From Lewinellaceae bacterium (GTDB lineage: Bacteria; Bacteroidota; Bacteroidia; Chitinophagales; Saprospiraceae), in assembly GCA_020636375.1 (NCBI GenBank), contig JACJXZ010000009.1:186001-250000 (forward strand): a stretch of 64,000 nucleotides of DNA, read 5' to 3'. Made by a program: the position numbers and the translations under genes. Under the pieces are notes generated by a model. The model saw nothing but the letters and a program-made list of their open reading frames with translations. It was not told the origin of the DNA and did no database searches. Positions 58,673 to 64,000 of the stretch are shown here, in pieces (within the stretch, counting starts at the first letter, position 1; each line of letters opens with the position of its first letter).

Positions 58673-59262
58673 AATACCAGATTTTCAGGATGCCGTTCGG
58701 CAATTTCCCGGAAGGCCTTCTTCGCCCGGTTGATGCGGGTAGCTACAGTGCCTTCCGGAATCTTCAGTACATCCGAGATCTCTTCGTAGCTCATGTTTTC
58801 CAGGAATTTCAGGACCAGGACTTCCTTGTACTTCAGGGGCAGCTCGTCCAGGATTTCGTGAATGTGCCGGCCCGTTTCTTCCATTGCTTCCGGGTTGCCG
58901 GCGGGGCCTTCGTCCGGTAGGTCGGAAAAGCGTTTGTCGTCGAACGCCTCCTTCTTGTCCTTACCGAAGGATCTCTTCCGGCGCAGGCAGGAGATAGCCT
59001 GGTTGTGGACGATGCGGTACAGCCAACTGGACAGCTTGAGGGCGGGATCGAAGGCGTTGAGGTTTTTCCAGATTTTCAGGAAGGCTTCCTGCAGGACGTC
59101 TTCGGCCTCTTCGTCCGTCAATACCCCCATCCGTTTTACGTAACGCAGCAGCTGGGCCTCGTACCGGTCGTAGAGGCAGGAGAAGTACTCCATCTGTTCC
59201 AGCGATTTCCGGACGAGGTCCTGTTCGCTCAACTGCCTGCATATTTCTTCGGATGGATGCAT
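58669..59262 (-). CDS. ECF-type RNA polymerase sigma factor
   Basis: The 197-residue sigma-70 family protein has region 2 (FSCLYDRYEAQLLRYVKRMGVLTDEEAEDVLQEAFLKIWKNLNAF, about 28-75, with the DVLQEAFLKIW motif) and region 4 (LPLKYKEVLVLKFLENMSYEEISDVLKIPEGTVATRINRAKKAFRE, about 138-185). The acidic linker between them is typical of ECF factors. It directs RNA polymerase to a small regulon, probably in response to a signal transmitted by the membrane protein encoded by the overlapping downstream gene. Confidence 0.94.
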   Translation of the reverse strand: MHPSEEICRQLSEQDLVRKSLEQMEYFSCLYDRYEAQLLRYVKRMGVLTDEEAEDVLQEAFLKIWKNLNAFDPALKLSSWLYRIVHNQAISCLRRKRSFGKDKKEAFDDKRFSDLPDEGPAGNPEAMEETGRHIHEILDELPLKYKEVLVLKFLENMSYEEISDVLKIPEGTVATRINRAKKAFREIAERHPENLVL

Positions 59263-59351
59263 TGGTTGTTTGCCTGATGGTATGTAGAAAATGGATGCAG
59301 AGGCGCCGCGTTTTATCGTTGCGCCTCTGCTCCCCTGGTTTTGCTTATTCT

Positions 59352-60377
59352 TTACTTCCCGCCGCCTCCGTTTCCATTACCTGGGCCGTTATTTCCGCCG
59401 CCGTTATTGCCTCCGTTTCCATTTCCGTTGCCGTTATTTCCGTTGCCGTTATTATTACCATTGCCATTGCCGCCCTGATTACCGTGCGGGCCGTTGCCGT
59501 CGCAATTGCCGTTGCCGTTGCCATTTCCATTTCCATTGTTCGGGCAGTTGCTGTATTGGTTGCCGTTGCCCTGGTTACCGTGCGGGCCATTGCCGTCACA
59601 GTTGCCGTTTCCATTACCCGGGCCGTTGCCCTGTCCTGCGCGGGGGCCGTTGCCGCAGAGGCCTTCGCCTCTTTCCGGGCCGGAGCTGAGGATGGCGTTG
59701 TAATCCGCCTCGCTAATATACTGAACCTCGTAGGAGGCGCCCAATTTTTCGAGTTCCCGGGTAAATGCCCTCAGGTGGTTGCGGGAGCCTCGGGCCAGGT
59801 TGTTGAACACGGCCTTAATGTCATCATTATCGATTGCGGGAGCATCGAGGTTTTGCTGCAGGTCGAGGATGTCCACGTCTTCGATAGTGGCGCCTACCGT
59901 CAGGGCGGCCACCAGGCTTTCCTCGCCCTGTGCCATCAGCCTGTCGTACAGTTCCTGCAAAGTTCCGTCCTGAAAAGATCCCACTGCCCGGCCATCGGTG
60001 GGGTCCTCCAGGCCATATCGTTCAAGCAGGCAGAGGATGGCGTCCATGTGGCGTTGTTCAGAACGGGCGATGTTGGAAAATATACGGACATTCCATTTTT
60101 CGTACAAGTTGAGGTAAACGTCCCGGGCGAGCTTTTCCTCTTCCCGCATGAAGGCCAGGGCGGCTATTTCTTCCTCCGATAAGTCGGCCGGGTCAAAATT
60201 CGCTGCCAGGCAGCTGCACGGATCGCCCGGGTTGGCGGCCACGCCCCTGTCGGTAACCATTATGCCATCTGCAGCAGAAGGCTCAGCCTGTTCGTTTTTC
60301 TCGCACTGGGTAAAAAGCATGGCAAAACCGAGTAAAAGCGCCACGCTGCCGATCCATCTTACCATTTGATTTTTCAT
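59352..60377 (-). CDS. DUF2202 ferritin-like lipoprotein with Asn/Gly-rich tail
   Basis: The 341-residue protein starts at 60377 (MKNQMVRWIGSVALLLGFAM), with a lipobox Cys in LFTQCEKN; a longer frame upstream lacks a signal. The DUF2202 domain (about 75-235) is ferritin-like: LSEEEIAALAFMREEEKLARDVYLNLYEKW, FSNIARSEQRHMDAILCLLERYG and NLARGSRNHLRAFTRELEKLG, whose Glu/His residues suit a di-metal site. The last 90 residues are almost only Asn and Gly with NGNGNCDGNGPHGNQG repeats. This is a low-complexity tail that may bind calcium or stay disordered. It is divergent from an EF-hand gene, and the pair may act together at the cell surface. Confidence 0.88.
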   Translation of the reverse strand: MKNQMVRWIGSVALLLGFAMLFTQCEKNEQAEPSAADGIMVTDRGVAANPGDPCSCLAANFDPADLSEEEIAALAFMREEEKLARDVYLNLYEKWNVRIFSNIARSEQRHMDAILCLLERYGLEDPTDGRAVGSFQDGTLQELYDRLMAQGEESLVAALTVGATIEDVDILDLQQNLDAPAIDNDDIKAVFNNLARGSRNHLRAFTRELEKLGASYEVQYISEADYNAILSSGPERGEGLCGNGPRAGQGNGPGNGNGNCDGNGPHGNQGNGNQYSNCPNNGNGNGNGNGNCDGNGPHGNQGGNGNGNNNGNGNNGNGNGNGGNNGGGNNGPGNGNGGGGK

Positions 60378-60638
60378 GACTGTATCTTTTTTTGTTGAAA
60401 TATGCTTGCTTTCAACCCTTACTACGCTGCCGTCCGTTTTTTCTTTCATTTCCGTATTTTTTTTTACTCTGATGAAGCATGCCAGCCAGCTCAAACGGGC
60501 GCCATTTGCGGGAGTACAACCCTGTGGAATTCCCACGAAGCGAAATCCACAGGATAACCGAAAAAATTTTTTGAAAGAAAATTCCTCCTTCCGCGTAGTA
60601 GAGAATGAAAGTTGATTCAATCATCAAAAACAACAATT

Positions 60639-61067
60639 ATGAAACCGGCTATGAAAATCAGAGGACTGAGTTTGATACTCGCACTTGGGCTTGCCTTTTT
60701 CTTCGCGGTAAATACTGCTCAGGCTCAGGCCCGGCAACAGGCCCGCGACTGCACCCGCTTTACGCAGTGCGACCTGAACGGCGACGGCTTCATCGCTCAG
60801 AATGAGTTCCGCAACGGCTCCTTCGCCGATTTCGACCGTAATGGCGACGGCCAGCTCTCAAAACAGGAATACCGGAAGATGAACAAATCGCAAAAGGCCT
60901 ACCAGGGCAAACAAGGCAAGGGAAATGGCCAGCGCTTGAAAGCCAAAGGCGAGTGTGATGGACAAGGGCCGGGCCAGCAGAAAGGCTTCCGGCAGGGAAG
61001 TGGCCAGCAACAGGGCAGTATGAACCGCAGCCAAGGTCGTGCCGGCGGCCGGGGAAGAGGGTTCTAA
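60639..61067 (+). CDS. Secreted EF-hand protein
   Basis: The product starts at 60639 (MKPAMKIRGLSLILALGLAF); an upstream Met at 60612 is also in frame. The signal peptide ends near NTAQAQ. Two EF-hand loops follow, DLNGDGFIAQNEF and DRNGDGQLSKQEY, each with Asp/Asn/Asp and a Glu at the last ligand position, so calcium binding is likely. The C-terminus is basic and Gly/Gln-rich (GQGPGQQKGFRQGSGQQQG), resembling the tail of the neighbouring DUF2202 protein in style. It is divergent from that gene and convergent with the Crp-type gene. Confidence 0.85.
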   Translation: MKPAMKIRGLSLILALGLAFFFAVNTAQAQARQQARDCTRFTQCDLNGDGFIAQNEFRNGSFADFDRNGDGQLSKQEYRKMNKSQKAYQGKQGKGNGQRLKAKGECDGQGPGQQKGFRQGSGQQQGSMNRSQGRAGGRGRGF

Positions 61068-61083
61068 AACGAGCATGATTTGA

Positions 61084-61204
61084 AAAGGCACCAAATCCGC
61101 ACTAAATTTAGTGCGGATTTGGTGTTTTAGTGCCCGTCTGGTCAGCCGGGTAAACTTTCGTGGCATCCTCTCGCCACGTACGCACCTTACATGAGGAACT
61201 GCTG
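61084..61204. repeat. Palindromic element of the F1 family (half copy)
   Basis: The 36-bp perfect palindrome (61089-61124) and the following 80 bp match 194-309 almost base for base. The left arm is missing. The element ends directly at the stop codon of the Crp-type gene (61205), between convergent genes, a position suited to a bidirectional terminator. Confidence 0.8.
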
Positions 61205-61834
61205 TCAGCCCTCCAATACTTCTATCCAACCCTGTTCGGCCTGCCGCACAACCCCTTCCTGTTCCAGCTTCTTCATCAGCCGGCTGATGACCTCCCGGGC
61301 AGAGCCCAGGTCTTCAGCAATTTCGCGGTGGTGGATATTGAGGCGGCGGGTATTCATCAGGCGGGCCTTTTCGACGAGGTAGGCCTTGAGGCGCTGGTCC
61401 AGCCTGGCGAACAGCAGGTCCTGGATGGTGCCCAGCAGGTCTTCGTACCGCTGGCGGTACTGGTGAAAGTAAAAACGGTTGAAGGCGGGGTAGCGGCCGA
61501 TCCACTCTTCCACCAGGCTGTTGGGGATGAGGATGGCCTCGGTGGCCGTCTCGGCCACGGCGTATACCTGGCTGGGCATATTCTCCACAATAGCCGTGAA
61601 GGACATGATGCAGCTCTCTTCCGGCTGTATGTAATACAGGAGCAGGTCGCGCTCTTCAAACCGGGCGGATACCTTGATCAGGCCGCTGAGCACAAAGGGC
61701 ACTGCCTGGACGTATTGCCCTTCGCGCAGGATCTCCGTCTGCACGGGGAAAATGCGGCGGATACCCTTATCCAGTATCTCGCGGCGTAAGAAGGAAGGTA
61801 CTTTGGAAGGGCCCGGGCCGTAAGCTTGATCCAT
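61205..61834 (-). CDS. Crp/Fnr-family transcriptional regulator
   Basis: The 209-residue protein has a cyclic-nucleotide-binding-like domain (about 15-120: ILREGQYVQAVPFVLSGLIKVSARF, CIMSFTAIVENMPSQVYAVAETATEAILIP) and a C-terminal winged helix (about 140-205: ARLMNTRRLNIHHREIAEDLGSAREVISRLMKKLEQEG, the helix-turn-helix with REVISR). No cysteine cluster of Fnr type is seen. Bacteroidota members of this group often respond to stress or redox signals. The DUF2892 gene lies upstream on the same strand. Confidence 0.92.
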   Translation of the reverse strand: MDQAYGPGPSKVPSFLRREILDKGIRRIFPVQTEILREGQYVQAVPFVLSGLIKVSARFEERDLLLYYIQPEESCIMSFTAIVENMPSQVYAVAETATEAILIPNSLVEEWIGRYPAFNRFYFHQYRQRYEDLLGTIQDLLFARLDQRLKAYLVEKARLMNTRRLNIHHREIAEDLGSAREVISRLMKKLEQEGVVRQAEQGWIEVLEG

Positions 61835-61965
61835 AGCAACAGGGTTGTTGCCTCTAAATTAAGGCTTTTCCGGCGTCGGATGAGAAAAAAATCCATAGTA
61901 TGGCTTTCCGGCCATGCTATGGATCAGCGCGCAGAAAGAACTGCACAGGGTTATTTCTCCGGGCC

Positions 61966-62184
61966 CTAAGCCGCTTTGCCTTCCTGCTTTGGGCAGGTAC
62001 TCAGGCCGAAGGGCAGATACAGCGGGCAGAAGCTCACCAGGCTGGTCAGTACAAAAACGCCGGCCAACACCAGCAGTACGATGCCAACGACGCCGCTAAT
62101 GACGTTGGTAAAGAAAAGCACAGCTATAAGGGCGGCAATGATCACGCGGATGAGGCGGTCGGTATTTCCCATGTTCTTTTTCAT
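61966..62184 (-). CDS. DUF2892 inner-membrane protein
   Basis: The 72-residue protein starts KKNMGNTDRLIRVIIAALIAVLFF, the DUF2892 signature, followed by two membrane helices and a short Cys-containing C-terminus (SFCPLYLPFGLSTC). This is the short membrane domain often fused or linked to rhodanese (YgaP-like) proteins. It is upstream of the Crp-type gene, 131 bp away, and plausibly controlled by it. Confidence 0.9.
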   Translation of the reverse strand: MKKNMGNTDRLIRVIIAALIAVLFFTNVISGVVGIVLLVLAGVFVLTSLVSFCPLYLPFGLSTCPKQEGKAA

Positions 62185-62222
62185 GATGTTCGTTTTTCAG
62201 TTGATTAAATCGCTTTACAGGA

Positions 62223-62516
62223 TCAAATTTCGGAAAATACCGGGATGGAGGTTGTGACTGTAGTCACCGGTTCCGTTTTTTTCAGTTGTATTTCGATCAC
62301 GCCGTTTGCGCCCTGCACTCCGTATATACCCGTTTCAGAAGGATTTTTCAATACCCGGATGCTTTGGATGTCGTTGACCGGAACAAAATTGGAGGCCGCC
62401 CGCCGCCCGCCGCCGAGAATCTGCCCGTTGACGACGAATAGAGAAAGCACCACGAGCCTCAAATGGGTGTTGCATTGCCAAATTCGCAAGAATAGACAAA
62501 AGGCCATCGCCGGCAT
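62223..62516 (-). pseudogene. TonB-receptor plug domain fragment
   Basis: Codons near 62470-62260 read LVVLSLFVVNGQILGGGRRA, then VPVNDIQSIRVLKNPSETGIYGVQGANGVIEIQLKK. This is the end of a TonB-dependent receptor plug (VxVDGxxxx ... IxPxDIESIxVLKxAxxxAIYGxxGANGVIxIxTKK). The signal peptide, the start of the plug and the whole barrel are missing. A Met at 62516 could start a 97-residue product, but it is more likely a remnant. It is divergent from the FG-GAP gene. Confidence 0.65.
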
Positions 62517-62553
62517 TATGGTACCTTGCCAAAAACATTTAAAACAGCCGGCT

Positions 62554-64000
62554 ATGAAAACTTTTGCTACAATCCTCCTTTTTACCCTCTGTGCCAGCCT
62601 TTGTGCCCAGAATTTCACTAAAATAACTTCATCCAATAATCCCATCGTTACCGACATGCCTACCATGGGGTATGCCGGTGCCAGTTGGGTAGACTATGAC
62701 CAGGACGGCGATATCGACCTCTTTGTCAATCAGGAATTCCTCTATCGCAATGAAGGCGGCGGGCAGTTCACCCGTATCCTCGACAGCGGTATTGAGGGCG
62801 TGAGTATCGGATATAACAACGGCAACTCCTGGGCTGACTATGATAACGATGGCGACGTGGACCTCATGCTCGTCAACCGCAACAAGGCCGGGTTGTTTGC
62901 CAACAACGGCGACGGCACCTTCAGCAGGGTAACTTCCGGTGCCATTGCCGCCAACATCAATGCCTGGTCGCCTGCCTGGGCAGATTACGACAACGATGGC
63001 TGGCTGGACCTGGTGGCTACCCATGCCTGCGGCGGCACCGGCCCGGTTTGCCATACCAACTGGCTTTTCCACAACAACGGCGACGGCACCTTTACAGAGG
63101 CCGCCAACAGCGACGTCACCACCGGCACCGCCGCTTACACCAGCGCTAACTGGAGCGACTTCGACGATGATGGCGACATGGACCTTTTTATCGGCAGCGG
63201 GGAGGTCGCTTTTGTTTCCAAAGACCATATATACATCAATCAGCTGATGGAAACTGGTACAGCTGACCTGCTTCGCAAAGAAACCGGCGTCCTCTTTGGC
63301 GACCTGCGGGACGGCCAAAACTGGAACCTCATCGACTACGACAATGATGGTGACCTGGATGGTTTTGTGACCAATTGGAAAGAAGATGTGCCCTGCGATT
63401 TCTATAAGAATAATGGCAATGGCACCTTCACCCGCCTTACTGAGGCTGATCTTGGCGTACACATGGCCAGCGAGGCAGGTAATTGGCTGGCCAATACCTG
63501 GGGCGATTTCAACAACGATGGCTGGATCGACGTATTCATCGGCGCCGACGGCGCCGGCACAAACCACCTTTACATGAACAATGGCGATGGCACCTTCAGC
63601 CATGCTTTCCCAACCTTCACCAACAGCAACGGCTCGCGCGGCGCTACCATCGGCGATTATGACAATGACGGCGACCTCGACTTATTCATCAACGCATTCG
63701 ACATCAGCCTCAAGGGCCTTTATCGCAACAACCTCAACCCTGCCACCCGCAACGATGCCAACTGGGCGATCTTCACGCTGGAGGGCACCCTCTCCAACCG
63801 CAGCGCCATTGGCGCCAAAGTAAGGGTAAAGGCCAGCATCAACGGCCAAAACCTTTGGCAAACGAGGGAAATTTCTTCCCAAAACAGCTTTGCCGGGCAC
63901 AACAGCCAGCGAGTTCACTTCGGCCTGGGCAACGCTGCTTCCATCGACAGCCTGGTTATAGAATGGCCCAATGGTTTGAAGGAAACGGCTGCCGGGCTTG
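62554..64000 (+). CDS. FG-GAP/VCBS repeat protein with UnbV/ASPIC domain (truncated by window end)
   Basis: The frame is open from 62554 (signal peptide MKTFATILLFTLCASLCAQN) to the right edge, 482 codons so far. It contains at least six FG-GAP/VCBS repeats (YAGASWVDYDQDGDIDLFVN, WADYDNDGDVDLMLVN, WSDFDDDGDMDLFIGS, WGDFNNDGWIDVFIGA, IGDYDNDGDLDLFIN), each with DxDxDG calcium loops, forming a beta-propeller. A UnbV/ASPIC domain follows (GAKVRVKASINGQNLWQTRE, SIDSLVIEWPNG). Such proteins are cell-surface or secreted adhesion or carbohydrate-binding proteins. A T9SS sorting domain may follow beyond the window. Confidence 0.9.
   Translation, partial: MKTFATILLFTLCASLCAQNFTKITSSNNPIVTDMPTMGYAGASWVDYDQDGDIDLFVNQEFLYRNEGGGQFTRILDSGIEGVSIGYNNGNSWADYDNDGDVDLMLVNRNKAGLFANNGDGTFSRVTSGAIAANINAWSPAWADYDNDGWLDLVATHACGGTGPVCHTNWLFHNNGDGTFTEAANSDVTTGTAAYTSANWSDFDDDGDMDLFIGSGEVAFVSKDHIYINQLMETGTADLLRKETGVLFGDLRDGQNWNLIDYDNDGDLDGFVTNWKEDVPCDFYKNNGNGTFTRLTEADLGVHMASEAGNWLANTWGDFNNDGWIDVFIGADGAGTNHLYMNNGDGTFSHAFPTFTNSNGSRGATIGDYDNDGDLDLFINAFDISLKGLYRNNLNPATRNDANWAIFTLEGTLSNRSAIGAKVRVKASINGQNLWQTREISSQNSFAGHNSQRVHFGLGNAASIDSLVIEWPNGLKETAAGL

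Overview
The window looks like a chromosomal segment of a Bacteroidota bacterium, most likely near the Saprospiraceae. The reasons are two large secreted proteins with type IX (Por) secretion C-terminal sorting domains, many small outer-membrane beta-barrels with short Bacteroidota signal peptides ending in AQ or SQ, TAnnTTTG-type promoters, HisKA sensors with Reg_prop/Y_Y_Y sensing regions, and FG-GAP/UnbV and delta-60 repeat proteins. The coding backbone is GC-rich. Several AT-rich islands (about 10.7-16 kb, 34.8-35.9 kb and 54.5-56.5 kb) stand out as acquired material. I saw no rRNA, tRNA or CRISPR array.

Layout. 0-8.2 kb: a small secreted protein, a 1144-residue delta-60 repeat T9SS substrate, a frameshifted flavin monooxygenase pseudogene, and a tandem pair of 109-residue paralogues. 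8.3-16.8 kb: a decayed defence island with wrecks of type I restriction genes (hsdM, hsdR), a PD-(D/E)XK nuclease gene split by an 866-bp IS5-family element, AT-rich cassette-like genes, and HigA and YhcG remnants. 16.9-24.1 kb: a UvrD/RecB-like helicase, a DHFR-family protein, two beta-barrels and an OmpA-like protein. 24.65-28.64 kb: one 1330-residue CHAT-NACHT-LRR-FGE protein. 29-37 kb: an orphan HigA, a Big_5-type Ig protein, transport and envelope proteins, a candidate toxin-immunity pair and a porin-like protein. 37.4-42.2 kb: a TetR-led ABC/LolA-like operon. 42.7-45.3 kb: metF and a solitary C5 cytosine methyltransferase. 46-54.5 kb: a large sensor kinase, a sugar MFS transporter and a secreted alpha-amylase. 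54.5-57.7 kb: a toxin-like gene next to a NACHT pseudogene, then a DUF763 gene. 58-64 kb: an ECF sigma factor with its overlapping membrane partner, a DUF2202 ferritin-like protein with an Asn/Gly tail, an EF-hand protein, a Crp regulator, and a truncated FG-GAP protein running off the right edge.

The most interesting system is the CHAT-NACHT-LRR-FGE gene. It reads as a bacterial NLR-like effector/sensor: a CHAT protease with an intact His-Cys pair, a NACHT switch, leucine-rich repeats and a C-type-lectin-fold sensor. The last 23 codons of the sensor have the pattern expected of a diversity-generating-retroelement variable region: every position that is variable in such domains is an NNY codon reachable from AAY by changing only adenines, and one of the two FGE catalytic cysteines is gone. 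No reverse transcriptase or template repeat is in this window, so any retroelement would have to act from elsewhere. The remains of a second NACHT gene at 55.9-56.5 kb show that such proteins have been gained and lost here.

The second theme is repeats. At least six families of 70-190 bp palindromic or terminal-inverted-repeat elements are present in one to three copies. They nest inside one another, interrupt genes with target duplications, and in one case supply the C-terminus of a protein. About ten short tandem arrays (periods about 7-20 bp) also lie between genes.
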